Shown: positions 1 through 11,640 of the stretch, in pieces
Numbering within the stretch: position 1 is the first letter of the stretch
Layout of the letters: each line of letters begins with the position of its first letter
NCBI GenBank assembly: GCA_963969495.1
Contig: OZ018326.1
Span: 177,857,497 to 177,921,496 of the forward strand
Length of the DNA stretch: 64,000 nucleotides
From: Ceratothoa steindachneri
Lineage: Eukaryota; Arthropoda; Malacostraca; Isopoda; Cymothoidae
Reading direction: 5' to 3'
Notes under the pieces: model-generated
The model's database searches: none
Told to the model about the DNA's origin: nothing
Seen by the model: only the letters and a program-made list of their open reading frames with translations
Made by a program: the position numbers and the translations under genes

Positions 1-2733
1 ACGTACCCTCGCTGATTTTCTTCGGCACTTCAAGCTATACGTCGTGCTTAGCAAGAACTCACTCGTGGATCTGGATAACTCACTTTGTTCTCGTGCTTGC
101 ATTAATTCAGATGAATCTACCGGCCTCTCCGCCGTCGTACTGTCCATTTCGTGACTGATTATATCCCAACACCAGTTCTCCTGTGTACGCCAAACTTAGA
201 CGACTTCCACCGGAATAGTAAAAAAAGTAAAGGGGGAACTCCAGCAGATTTTGGATCTAGGGATCATCGGACCTTTCAAGAGTAATTAGACCTCAGCGCT
301 TCACATGGTACCCAGGTAGACTGGAGACTGGCGCCCGGGTGGTAGGTTTTGAGCCCTCACTGTCATTACCAATCCCAACTAGTATCACGTTTATCACATA
401 CAGGTTTTTCGGCAAATATAAATGGGTGCACAATCTTCTCAAATATTGAGCTGTTGATAGCTTTTCATCAGAGTCATGGTGAGTCGGCTAACGTTTGCTT
501 ATATGCTTCGAGTGGCTTATATGCCTTTCGGCCTCCGCAATTCTGCCTAAACCTTACAACGCATCATTGACAAAATCACTCGTGGATTCCCCTTCTATTT
601 TAGGAATATGGATGACCTCGTAATTGCCAGCTCTTCGTCCTGCGAACACCATCTCCATGATTAAGCTATGCTTTCTCACTTTCTAAATATGTCCTTCACA
701 TTCGTCCAGACAAATGCCTCTTTAGTGACCTTGAACTTAATTTCCTTGGACACATTATTAGTGCGAACAGCGTTGTCCTCCTGCAGAGAAGACAGAAGAA
801 ATTACTGTTTTTCCACGCCCTGACTCTCAACGCAAGCTCCGTCTCTTCCTTGTTATGGTCAACTTTTACCATAGGTTTATCAAGAACTTGGCAGCTATTC
901 TAAAGCCCTTTAACGATCTCCTGCGACTAGTAAAGAAAGTCATCAAACTCCCGTCAAGTGGACTAATTTAGCACCTACCCCTGCGAGAAAGAAAAATGGA
1001 TTTGAATGAAACCACCCTTCTTCTTATCGTGTTCCTGATGCTGAAACATATATAACGACCTATGCTTCAGTTTTTGCCGTCAGCGCAGTCTAACCGCAAT
1101 AAGTCGGCAACATTTGGCAACAATTGGAACCAGCTGAGACTCCGTACAGAGCCTTTGGGAGAGAAATTCTCGCCATTTATCTCAGCATCTGCCATTTTTG
1201 TTACTTCCTAGAAGGCCTCGCAGTCGGCATTTTCCAGTTGGCAAAAAGCATCCGACGTGGAATGGAACTTGCGGAAGCCACACTGTGCAGAAGCTAAATG
1301 GCCTCCGCTGTCTAGTTAAAGGGTAATCTAACATTCATCAATTTCTTCATGAAATTCATGTTCTGCTCGGATTCCACCAATCATTAATCCTGTGTTCTTT
1401 GTTACCTGGAATTCATATCTCATTTCACTTCTGACTTTCACCACATCAACTACACTGACAACGTAGCAGCCGATTCTCTTACCAGAGTGGTGATTACTTC
1501 TGTTGACCGTCCTTCCCTCGATAGTCTTTTTCAGAAAGAATAAGCGAATAACGCAGAAGTGAGTTCATTCCTTAAGAAACCGTCACGGTATTCATTTGCC
1601 TCGAACTCGTGATTTATCCCGGGTTAAGTGTTTGCCAGTAATTTGAGGTTTAGACCGACAAGTGATCAAATTTATATGCCTCAAGCTCTCCGTCGGAATG
1701 TTTTTGCTACGTTTAACGTCCTCTCCCTTCCAGGCATACGCTTGACTCTCCGAATGATCTCTCGCTCTATATTTGGCCGTTGATAAACAAGACCATTTAT
1801 CAGTGGACCTGATGTTGTCCTCCTTGTCCAAGGGGCAATGTTTCGTCACAAGTCCATATGTCACCTGGCAATTTCTTGGCCCCTAATGCTAGATTTGACC
1901 ATTTACACATGAATATTGTCGAGCCATTGTGCAATTCGGACAACTACAGTTACATCCAATCTGAATCCACTCTATTTCCAGATGGCTGGAAGCCTTTCTA
2001 ATGATTGACATCTCGGCTCATACTGTCGCTTGCAATTTATCAGGATGGATTTTCCGGTTCGGACCCCATTAATAATTACTGTTGAAAGAAGATATCAGTT
2101 ACAAGCCAGTTTATTTTGAGACTTGGCTAATCCTTTTGGCTTCACTCTCATTGGCTCAACGGCGTACAACTCTCAGATAAATGGCCTAATCGATTGTCTC
2201 CATTGACGGCTGATAACCGCTCCGAAGATACCCCTCACTGGACGGCAAAGTTGCTTATCGTCATGTTTGCTCTTCCCTAATTCTTGCAAGAACATATGTA
2301 GTCTACAGTTGCAGAAGCAGTATATAGTGCTCCTATTCGCTTACCTGGTGAACTTATTCATAAAACTCGAGTTGCGTCACCCAATCTTGCATCATACGTC
2401 TCCAAACTCCAAGAACTCATGTCTTCTCTTCAGCCTGCTGCCAGTCGCTACGTAGTATCAACGAAACAATTCGTTTTCAAATAATTATAGAGCACGGAAT
2501 GTGTTTTTCGCAGAAATGATAGTGTACGGAAACTTTTAGTTCATCCATACACTAGCTCATTCAAAGTTCTTTCCCAGCGTGAGTCGATGATAACAATTAA
2601 CAAAGATAGCAATTCTGATAACTTTTTTCTCGACCCAGTGAAACTTGCATACTTCAACAGTGACGGAATGCTGCCAAATTCCAGAAACGAAAGTCATTTG
2701 AAGTCAAAACCTTGCTCTTAATAGTGTTTTACT
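1..2733 (+). pseudogene. Ty3/gypsy retrotransposon pol relic (RT, RNase H, integrase)
   Basis: A degraded pol polyprotein of a Ty3/gypsy LTR retrotransposon, readable only by moving between frames. Domains appear in canonical order. Before the reverse transcriptase, 'PVYAKLRRLPPE' lies near 180-215. 'LDLGIIGPFKS' follows at about 253-285, and the 'MPFGLRNSA' segment at about 520-550. The YxDD site is decayed to 'NMDDLVIASSS' at about 605-635. Next come 'LGHIIS' (745-762), 'NFYHRFIKNLA' (861-893) and an RNase H segment 'FGREILAIYL' (about 1152-1182). The integrase N-terminal side has 'LPGIRLT' near 1725-1746. The integrase core begins near 'MNIVEPL' (about 1909), and 'IRLPGELIHKTRV' (about 2334-2373) lies towards its end. 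Many stops make it non-functional. The 5' part (gag, protease, 5' LTR) is outside the window. Identification rests on remembered family motifs; confidence in the superfamily is high, in the clade (CsRn1-like?) low. Confidence 0.9.
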
Positions 2734-2742
2734 GGAAGGGGG
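2734..2742 (+). other. Polypurine tract of the gypsy element
   Basis: A purine run GGAAGGGGG lies just after the end of pol and 3 bp before the TGTAG start of the presumed 3' LTR. This is where the plus-strand primer of an LTR retrotransposon is expected. The role is inferred from position and composition. Confidence 0.6.
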
Positions 2743-3482
2743 TATTGTAGCTGCATGAATAAATCTTACACGTAAAAAAATATTTTTTTACAATTTTCAC
2801 TTCTAATTGCATTTTTACCAAAAATATTTAGTTAGCCGTTTAACATTGCCGTTTTATTCAATAAAAAAATGTCATTTACATTTATTGTATTTAGCATTAT
2901 TTTATATTTCCTAATCATATATTTGAATATTATTTTATTACTATTTATTCTTATTTTTTCCATAAATAAAATAACCTATGGATTTTTTAACAAATAATTC
3001 AGAAAAGCCATGTTTGGTTTTAATTTTATTGCAACCCTACAATGGCGACACCTTCACACCACATTGCATCCATAGCCTATTAATTATCGTAACCGAGAGA
3101 GAGGCACTATTGTCACCATTCTCTTGCTCAGCTGCTATTCATTGTCTACTTCTAGTGCCAAACAAGAATAATTGCAAGTATAAAAACCTTGTTAAGTAAA
3201 AGAAAGATTAAGTGTGTTTACTTGACCAAGAGTTTCATTGCTGACTGCCTTATCGATATACATTCTCTCAAGCCAGCCTGAAATAAGTCAGAAAAGCCAT
3301 GTTTGGTTTTGATTTTATTGCAACCCTACAATAGCGACACCTGCCCATCACACTGCATCCTTGGCCTATTAAATATCGTAAGTTAGAGAGAGGCACTATT
3401 GTCACCATTCTCGTGCTCGGATGCCATTCATTGTCAACTTCTAGTGCCAAACAAGAATAATTCAAAGTATAGACCTTGTTAA

Positions 3483-5587
3483 CACTAGAATGGCCAACAT
3501 ATTATGTATATATAAGACGGCCAAGGTGTCGATTTCGACACAACCAATAATTTTTATTTTTTTAAAGTATATTTTCAAAATTTTAGGGTTGAATATCTGA
3601 TCTAAAAGAAGTATATTATGGGATCTTAGTCCTATAAAAATATCAATGGCCTAGCCAGAAATATTGTTTGGGGGAGCCATTATATATTATATATCACTTT
3701 TGCAAATTTGTGAATAAAGAATATCTAAAAGCTAATATCTGCTCAATCCCCCCTGAATATCTAATATTATTATGTTATGAAAATTAAAAGTCAGAAATAT
3801 GAATGCAAATTTATTTTTAAAATGAGAAAATACTATTTATTTCAAATTACACTTTTTACATGTAGCGCTGATTATTCGTGTTTCATTTTCTGAACACTTC
3901 CCGCAGGTCGGTTTTTCGTACATTTTACATGAAGTGATAGTTACATTGTTACACTTGTGACTAGAGCACTTTATCTCTTTAGGGTGGGTGGGTGATATTT
4001 AGCTTCATTTTCAACATGTGAGGATGACTTTTTCATAGCGAAACATATACAGAACGAAGATTTTCGATGAGTTCAAGAATATATTATTTTCGACTTATTT
4101 TACTGCCAGTTCTTTTCTTATTAATGATCCAGCTATTGAAGACTGCCATGTCTATAATATTTGACCAAACTTCAACAGGCCAGCGCCTTGTTGCACAATG
4201 TGTACTATATTGTCGTACCCTTTGGTCAAGAGCATCGATGCCAACTAAATTCTTGTTATAAAACTTTATCACATCTGGCTTCTTTTAGCATCTTCTGAAA
4301 CTATTGAAGCTGAATTCATTGTGGAAAGCAAACTTAGACTTATTATTTTTGCATTGATAAATCACAAATATGCATACACTTTCTGCTTTAAAGAAAGATT
4401 TGCTATTGTAACGTTCTCCCTTTTATAGGCAGACATTTCATTGACATTTAGATCAAAGCGCAGATGTTTTCTGATCTCTTTATAATTTCTTCGAGACATT
4501 GTTTCTCGAAAAATATCAGGACCATAAACTTTGCTCCAAAGAAAATCTGCACTGTGTCCCTTACCATATATTCCTCGAGGATATTCCAATGCAAATAATG
4601 CTTCCAATTTTTTCCAAACTGAGAGAGTTATCAAGATTGCCCTCTTTTGCTTCTGCATTAGTCCATTTGAGACTTTTTTTCAGCATTGTCTCATCAATAA
4701 ATGATTTCCATGCCATGTATAGAGATTTTGAAACATCATTCATCAAGGCTCGTGTGACACCTAGATTAGCTTTGGATACTGATGCGTTTCTTGATCTGCC
4801 AGGCCTTGCTTTCGTGAGAGCTCCCCATCTTACTCTATATCGTGTTACAATATCTTCGCTTTTATCCAATGTAAGGGTTTGGAGAACTAATGCCTATTGG
4901 TCGTCTTCTGAGCAAGAGTCTGAAGATTCAATTGATTCAAATTGACTATTATTATGATTAGTTGAATTTTCTTCATTTTCACTTTCACTACTTATATTGT
5001 TACCAGAATCCCACAGTATGTGGATTGCTTTATCAATTGGGATAGATTTATCTGCACTTGAAGACATAATCTAGGTAGATATATAAAAATATCTTATGAA
5101 GAAAAGTTTAGGCTATCATGTTGTACGACAGCACAGATTTCTACGGTCCTGAACAGGTAACTAACGATAATTTATAAATACCAAAAGCACTAAAGATTTT
5201 AATGGAAATTTACATGGAAATTTTAGGGTTGCACTACACTACAAAATGTTATAAATGCTTCACCCACAATTAGGCTCCACCTACATCTTATTGCATAACA
5301 TTATGTAATGATCACTGAAATAAAAATTACGGGAAATAATATGATCTTCTCCTTTTGTATTAGCAAAATATAAATGGTGTCGTTTTCGACACCTTGGCCT
5401 TCCGAGGTAAACTCGCATATTCCTATTAAATTATAAAAATTGAAAAATTAAAAATTTGCGTTTCAAAAACTTTAGAAGAAAATAATAATTGTCATAGAAG
5501 CATAATGAATTATATGCATTAGTTAGGGCTCAAAAAAGAGATGGAAAATTGCAAGGTTTCGATTTCGACACTTTGGCCATTCTAGTG
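3483..5587 (-). mobile_element. piggyBac element, internally deleted, with perfect TIRs
   Basis: A 2,105-bp element has perfect 15-bp terminal inverted repeats, CACTAGAATGGCCAA, at 3483-3497 and inverted at 5573-5587. It is flanked by duplicated TTAA (3479-3482 and 5588-5591), the piggyBac target. Near both ends are subterminal palindromes of the type GTGTCGATTTCGACAC (about 3527 and in the last 40 bp), with a further one near 5375-5395. It sits inside the second unit of the gypsy LTR duplication, so it is younger than that duplication. The empty site is visible in the first LTR unit near 3190. Confidence 0.95.
3837..5067 (-). pseudogene. piggyBac transposase pseudogene lacking its catalytic core
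   Basis: It reads from ATG at 5067 on the minus strand. The acidic Ser/Asn-rich N-terminus starts 'MSSSADKSIPIDKAI' and meets a stop after 'SCSEDDQ'. A segment at 4561-4869 and one at 4362-4658 follow; the latter contains 'DIFRETMSRRNYKEIRKHLRF', typical of the piggyBac N-terminal half. About 90 bp further the frame is already in the C-terminal part: 'KFYNKNLVGIDALDQ' and 'TRRWPVEVWSNIIDMAVFNSW' (4084-4272). A Cys-rich C-terminal domain, 'CGKCSENET...CKKCNLK', ends at a stop at 3837-3839. Family members are usually about 550-600 residues, so much of the middle, including the region of the first two catalytic aspartates, is missing. It cannot encode active transposase. Confidence 0.88.
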
Positions 5588-5694
5588 TTAATTAAAAGAA
5601 AGATTGAATGTGTTTACTTGATCAAGAGTTCTATTGCTGACCACGTGATCAATATACAGTCTCTCAAGTATGCCTCAAAAAACACCCTCGTTAT

Positions 5695-6295
5695 TAGAAT
5701 TCTAAACACACTCGCTATGGATCGTCAACAAAACAACCAGCAGCAATAAACCACAGACACGGCAATTGTTTTGAGTACTTTAATATTTCCTAGTGAGAGA
5801 AACACTGGCTCCATCTATGCGAGCTACCATTTGAAGCACAAGATGTTTGATCCACTGATATCAAATTCCCACCGTCTTTTACATATATACCAGGGGATAT
5901 AATGGAAGCAGTGGATACGTTATTTGAGTTGCCATTAGATCAGAGAATCGAAAACGCTCTTAATGTTAGCGTTCTTTAGGACTATAGTCACTCTGATCAG
6001 CTGCGATGGCAGAAAATCACCAGGAACATCACCCTAGTGGAAAAGTTCCCAACCTTCGACACTAGGCCTTTAAGATGTTTAGTGCGGCGCTCAGAATACG
6101 CTAAGAATAATTGTTATCCAACTGAATGCACTGTAATATATAACTCCTGGCGCTCACGTGCGTGTTTCCTTTGCTCAGATTGTCTTCTGGAAAGAGCGCA
6201 TAATGCGAGACGCCTAGGAGTTAGCAAGGTTGCGTCAGATCAGCGAAGAGAGACCGTAACTCATAACGCTAGGAGAAGGATGCAGGAGTAAACGA
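5695..6295 (+). pseudogene. Gag-like relic following the gypsy LTR
   Basis: Directly after the LTR, a short frame starts 'MDRQQNNQQQ' (5717) and stops. Shifted frames further on give 'IMEAVDTLFELPLDQRIENAL' (about 5900-5962), then a segment starting 'DQLRWQKITRNITL' (about 5995) and 'KFPTFDTRPLRCL' (to about 6080). The pattern resembles the capsid part of gag in arthropod Ty3/gypsy elements, where a valley/domain-length phrase is followed by 'RxQKLLxNxxLGxRKPS'-type sequence; this similarity is from memory. If right, this LTR is the 5' LTR of a second element whose pol is gone, giving an order pol-LTR-gag. The open frame 6037-6291 overlaps the tail and has no family match that I recognise. 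Confidence 0.45.
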
Positions 6296-7608
6296 GTTCC
6301 CCGCCTCTAAGCTGAGACACTAGCTAGCTTAATTAGCCTCGTGATAGAACTTGAATCCTTGTGTTGTGGCCAAGTGAAGACCAAATTCTTCATTGCATTG
6401 TCTAAATGCAGGAGTTACATTGAATTAAGTAACTAGCTCAAGTAGCAAACTAGCCTTACTCAGATTTAGAGTGATTATGCTCACCTTGCCTCTATGCGGT
6501 TATTAGATATTTATTCGTCAATATCTAAATTTTAAATTTCTGATCTTCCTCAATTCGTGCATTTTGGCTTGGGTTTGGAAATCTACAATAATTACTTATT
6601 TTCTTTTTGTTGATTAGGTTCTTACTATATTTTTGGTAGGTTTAGCATAGAATTTACGTTTATAGCCCATTTTTGAAATTTTTGTAACTATAAGAAGTAT
6701 TTAACCGCCATTATTACCCTGGGTGGTAGATTGGTAAAACCACGATGCCAATCAGCACCAGGCTGTATTAGATTTGGTATGTCTTCACCACCAAATACTG
6801 AGCCGCCAAATAGTGGCCTAATGGCCAGGTGCACGACCTCACTACAAGTGTTTGAAAAAAATCTTAACCGAAATTACAACTTTTTATATTTACGCCTATT
6901 GACACCCAACATTAAATTTTAACCTAGCAATTCCTATTTTTTTCGCATTCGGATGCACAAATGGCATAATCATCCTCGTTTGTTTTCAACTTGTTGATCA
7001 GGCTTCTAGCTTCTCTCTAGTAAGTTTTGTTTTCCGTGGTTTCCGGATTCATTAGAATTCGTTTGTGGCAGAAACACTCATTCAAACATTCAGACCGGTC
7101 GCAAGGCGGTCTGAATGCGGTCTGAATGAATTATACTGGGAACGAGCACAAATTAATCGACTCTCTGATTTTTCATTGAACAAAATAATCAAAGCTATAA
7201 TTAGTATCATCATAGCACTCCAAAACAACCAAGAAGCTTTCTCCTTGGTCAAATTTAGTTAATAAAAGAAAACCGCACGCTCATTGGTCAATTGATAGCC
7301 AAGGCTTTCTTCCTCCCGAGAAATATTCATGAGATTCTAAACTTTCCAAACTTATTTTTCATCGTAACTACATTACTATAATTCATTTCCAAATGTCGCA
7401 ACGCGTGGTTTTAGTTTATTGCATTACGAGACGATATGGTAAAAAAATACTGACCGTTAAATGTGGGAATCGGAAGCTGACCTTATTTCAATATAACCCA
7501 GCTCTGGAAAATACGCATGAAATTACATAAGAAAAACACATTTTTTAATTTGCTGGAGAAAATAAGGTAACCTACCCTTACCTTAGATATGCATAAAAGA
7601 GCAACCAA
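6296..7608. other. Stretch without recognised gene; weak tRNA-like start and a hairpin
   Basis: No coding region was recognised. At about 6724-6734 TGGTAGATTGG fits a Pol III box A, but I found no box B at the right distance, so a SINE is only a possibility. A strong inverted repeat at 7087-7117 is listed separately. Confidence 0.4.
7087..7128. repeat. 11-bp inverted repeat followed by a direct copy
   Basis: CATTCAGACCG (7087-7097) and its exact reverse complement CGGTCTGAATG (7107-7117) are separated by 9 bases. A second CGGTCTGAATG follows at once (7118-7128). The function is unknown. Confidence 0.85.
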
Positions 7609-7806
7609 ACCCCTTGGGGAATTTGAAAGCGGTGAGGAATATTCTATAATTGGGAGAAAAAGTCTCTTTATTTATTTATTTTGGGGGTCTATAAAATGTA
7701 CACTTACCCCTTAGGGGGATTTGAAAGCGGTGAACAATATTCTATAATTGGGAGAAAAAGTCTCTTTATTTATTTATTTTAGGGGTTTATAAAGTGTACA
7801 CTTATC
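7609..7806. repeat. Two-copy 98-bp tandem repeat
   Basis: Two adjacent copies share ATTTGAAAGCGGTGA (7621 and 7719), TATTCTATAATTGGGAGAAA and GTCTCTTTATTTATTTATTT. The period is 98 bp, with a handful of differences. Confidence 0.85.
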
Positions 7807-8098
7807 CCTTTACAGGAATTTTACATTATATCAGCTAACCCTTAGAAGAGAAAAATAGATCAGTAGGGCCGTGTGTTTAATGAGAGTTGGAATTCTAACT
7901 ACTTTTTTATTTCACATGCCGTTAGTGTATTATGTCTTATATGGCACGAAAGTATAAAGAACTTAAAGGCATTTTATATCCAAAGACATTGCGAAACATG
8001 ACATAAGAATTATTTTTCACTTCAAGGTGATGTGAGCTTCAAAAAGGTATTTGCTTTGAAATAATCATTGTATGCACAGTAAACCAGTGAAACAGTAT

Positions 8099-9118
8099 CA
8101 TGCGTTCGTGCCAGTTATGTTGTCACCAAGTGTATATGTGAAAAAGGAAGAACACTCACAGATGGAGAATTTGTTAAAGAGTGCATAATAAAAACAGTTA
8201 AAGAAAAATGCCCAGAAAAGTTGTTATTCTTTCAAAATGTAATTTTTTCAGCTTTAACAGCCACAAAACGCATAGAAGATTTAAGTGAAGACGTATTTTC
8301 AACATTATCAGAGAAGGCACGCAATTTTCAATATTTTTTTTTAGCCTTGGATGAAAGCAATGATATTATGGATACTGAACAACTTCTGATTTTTATCCGA
8401 GGTGTTGACAACAACTTTCAGATTGTGGAAGATTTGTGTGCCCTACGAAGTATGAAAGGTACTACGACATCAGAAATTTTTTTCGTGAAGTATCTCAGGC
8501 AGTAAAATACCTTTATTTAGGCTGGTCCAAGCTAAAAAGTATAACCATAGACTGGACAAGAAAGATAGTAGGAAGTAAAGCTGGGTTAGTCGAAAAATTC
8601 TACACTGAAGTTGTTAATGCTAATGGCATCCTCCTCTAAAGATTATTGCATCATTCACCAACAGACACTGTGCAGTAAAGTCCTCAAATGTGAAGATGTG
8701 ATGAACGTCTTTGTATCAAGTGTAAACTTCATCAAACCCCATGGTGTGAATCATCGACAGTTTCAAACATTTTTATTTGAAATAGATTTAGAGTATAATG
8801 ATGTAGTCTACCATACTGAAGTGAGGTGGCTCAGTAAAGGAAAAGTTCTCAGACGGATTTGGCGCTTCATAACGAAATTGAAATATTTCTGAGTGAAAAA
8901 GGAAAGTTTAGAGAAGCAATTTCAGATCCAGACTTGGTCTTAGGTTTGGCCTTCTAGTCTTATATAAGTGACCATCTAAATATCTTGAACATAAAACTGA
9001 AAGGTAGAGGAAATTTAGTATCAGGCATGTTTACCAATGTAAAAGCTTTTGAAAATAGGGTAGATTTTTTCATTTACAAAAGAGATGAACGTAGAAGTTG
9101 TTTACCATTAAAAAGATG
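8099..9118 (+). pseudogene. hAT/ZBED-like (GTF2IRD2-type) transposase pseudogene
   Basis: A broken transposase-like protein of the group also seen in ZBED and GTF2I-repeat proteins (hAT superfamily). Segments in order: 'LTDGEFVKECIIKTVKEKCP' (about 8157-8215), 'IEDLSEDVFSTLSEKARNF' and 'YFFLALDES' (8268-8361), 'LLIFIRGVDNNF' (about 8380-8420), 'MKGTTTSEIFF' (about 8452-8484), 'GLVEKFYTEVVNANGILL' (to 8637), 'DYCIIHQQTLCSKVLK' (8641-8690), 'VNHRQFQTFLFEID' and 'YHTEVRWLSKGKVLRR' (8745-8860), then 'DHLNILNIKLKGRGNLVSGMF' (about 8970-9032). At least three frame changes or stops break it. The BED zinc finger expected at the N-terminus and the far C-terminus were not found. No terminal inverted repeats were identified. 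Confidence 0.85.
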
Positions 9119-9206
9119 AACTATAAAAGATATTAAGAAAAATGGAAAGTTTCTAAAGAAAATTAATAAAGGCGAAATATACTATGGTCTTTAACAAAAT
9201 CTGCAT

Positions 9207-9208
9207 AC

Positions 9209-9246
<38 letters not shown>

Positions 9247-9252
9247 ATATAA
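9207..9252. repeat. (TA)n microsatellite
   Basis: Alternating AT interrupted by one TTTA. It separates the hAT relic from the LTR-like repeat. Confidence 0.95.
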
Positions 9253-9319
9253 TATAAAATCCATCTAAGAGTATAGCGTTATTAATGCAACAAATAGTTT
9301 ACCCAAAGTCGATCCCTAT

Positions 9320-9882
9320 AAGGAAAGTAGGCGTGTGACACCAAAATTGCAGGATAGGTAGGACCATCGTCGAGAAACCTTACAAATCGGTGCCAGGTAG
9401 ATCGATGTAATCCTGAATTTGGGTAGACGCATTAATTATTGAAATAATGTGCCGTGTAATACTTTGTGAACCAATATAAAATAGATAGAATTAATATATC
9501 ACAATCTTACATTTGAAATGAAAAGTATGAGTCCAGTAAAGCAGAGAGCCAAAGTTCTCACGCAGTCACACGAACATCCGCACACTAGGAAACAGCTGCC
9601 AGACGCAACGATCTCAATAATCGATAACAGCGACAAGCTGAACAAATATAGGTTCTTTAACCGGTTAAATTTTCGAGGACCTCTGAAATCAAATCGGTCT
9701 TTCTGATACAGGAGATAAGCCCAACTTGGAAAAGTATGTAGTTTCATTAGACGCACATACCTCTTGTAACTTGGCCTAATGTTCAACAAAGGAACTAAAG
9801 AACATATATCTGAACTTTAGCTCCACCTTGCCCCCAGGTCAAGTGAAAAGAGGTCAGGCCTCTTGGAAACGAGAGGCCTATA

Positions 9883-9935
<53 letters not shown>

Positions 9936-10375
9936 TTAACACACTCAGAGAAAGAGAAGGGGATTAACTTAGAGAGAAAAAGCTAACTCATCTGTCATTA
10001 TAGCTTACTTGCTATTTTCTCCTTATTAGCGTCAGGAATCGGTTCCCTTATACTCAGCTATCTAACATTAACGAAAAACTTACTAAACACGTTGCGTAGG
10101 ACTCGAACTGTTCCGCTCGCTTCCACTTTAGGTATATCCAAGCTCAGAATAAATCCCACTTATCGCCTCTTTTCCTTCAACCTGTGATTACCGAGACACC
10201 TCTTCGAACTTAGCCTAAAAGATTATTCTGCGAGGGAAACTTTGCCACCCTAAACTCTACCAGTTCACTCTTCATCGCACCCACTCCACTTCTAAAAACG
10301 CACTTCCCCCAAAATACAACTCCTTATATTCACATCCCAATTCACCATTCATCAGTCTGCAAATCTTTCAGAAAT
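9320..10375 (+). repeat. Diverged LTR-like repeat, copy 1 (see 59341-60335)
   Basis: About 1 kb recurs in diverged form at 59341-60335 in the same orientation. Shared short blocks include AAATTGCA, a CGGTAGAT/AGGTAGAT block, GAAATAAT.TGCC, CACGAACAT, CAAGCTGAA, CTTGGAAACGA, CGATTACCGAG.CACCT and CTCCTTATA. Both copies open with TGT, preceded by a purine-rich run. The end may reach about 10448, where ...CTCCACA would give a TG..CA frame. A polypurine tract followed by TG suggests an LTR, but no target duplication was found. A (TA)n expansion at about 9880-9936 is present only in this copy. Confidence 0.5.
9880..9936. repeat. (TA)n microsatellite
   Basis: Alternating TA with two interruptions, inside the LTR-like repeat; absent at the matching place of the 59-kb copy. 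Confidence 0.95.
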
Positions 10376-11640
10376 TAAAAACTATTTTGCAATGAAATAC
10401 GAAAAAACGTAATCTCAGCTCGTCAGAGTTTTCACTCTACTCTCCACACATGATCTTCGGCACTCTTCGGTGGCATCAACAGCTCCATCGGAAGAAAAGT
10501 TAGTGCGAGGTCAGTGCTCAAACCCCTGCCTCTTCTTCCGCGATTGTTAAAAACTTCCTTGTTGACAGAGCACTATTCCATACTTCCTACTTCCCCTCAT
10601 GAGAGATATCGACCTCCGATTGTCTCCTTGCTACAAAATATTTCAGATCAGCCTATCTTGGTATATTCAAAGAAACTTTCTTCCTTCTCTATGTTTTCCA
10701 GCAAGTATCTCGGCGGCTGTTTTTAGTTTTTCGTTTCACTATAGTTAGAAGGGCGTCATCTTATGGACGATGTGTCAGAAAGCATTATTCAATGAGAAAG
10801 CGTTATTCAATGCGTAAGAATCGTTTAAGAAATGGTTGCATTAAATGCTAGGAGAAAATTAGTAAAGAACCTGCGATGCCCTTATTAATAGGCTTATTTT
10901 TATACCCGGTTACAGTAGCCTCCGAGAACATCTTTGATATAGGAAGTCCTGACAAATAAATAAATTCACCAGTTATTTCGGAGACTTTTATTATCATCAC
11001 TACTATTTTAGACTCTATTTAACGTATTGCATCAATACAACATTTGAACATATTGATCCGATTTATTTAACACTATTAAATATCTCTACTTTTTTTACAT
11101 CAATGTAACATATAACCGATGTTAGCTTATATTGAGACTTCCAAAACTAGCTGTCGTTAGTATATAATAAAAAAAGAACATATTTTTGACAAATAAAGTA
11201 ACTTAAAATATTGCTACCTGGGAAGCAAATACTAAGTTTAAGTGATCCATCTGTTTGGTCCCATTCTTACCAAACAGCAGATGAACCGTCTAGATAAGGA
11301 GATGACGCATAATTGTTTGGATCCTGAAAACCAAAATTGCGTTGGGAGGCGATGCACTAGAATGTTAGTTTTGTTTGGTACAAACTCGGTCGGAAGAAAT
11401 AATCACGTCCTCTCTGAGATTTTATGGCACATTTTAGTTACCATCAGAATAATTTGATGGCTTCTGGTTGATTCAACTACAATCATATATTCCTCTATTC
11501 TCTTCTTCCTTTCTTCTCATTTTCTGCGCGCCATCTGCTTCATGAAATTTTTCTTTAAAAGCACATCTGGCGAGTGCAAACAAGCACATAATTAGTGAAC
11601 ATCTAATTAGCCTATTAATAGGGCATTTAAAAAACAACAA
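10376..11640. other. Stretch without recognised gene
   Basis: AT-rich sequence with only short chance reading frames. The first 70 bases may still belong to the LTR-like repeat. The open frame at 11242-11457 (71 codons) resembles no family that I know. Confidence 0.6.

Larger units (their letters stand above)
2746..5676 (+). repeat. Gypsy LTR with internal duplication, split by a piggyBac
   Basis: The presumed LTR starts TGTAGCTGC after the polypurine tract and may end ...TGCCTCA at 5676. It contains a direct duplication: the block from about 3000 to 3288 recurs from about 3289 to 3482 and continues at 5592-5676, beyond the piggyBac inserted in the second unit (period 289 bp). Both units share AGAAAAGCCATGTTTGGTTT and AGAGAGAGGCACTATTGTCA. 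The exact 3' border is uncertain because no primer-binding site was recognised after it. Confidence 0.65.

Noticed and set aside
6724..6830. Complete SINE with tRNA head
   Set aside because: Only a box A match is present; no box B at a proper distance.
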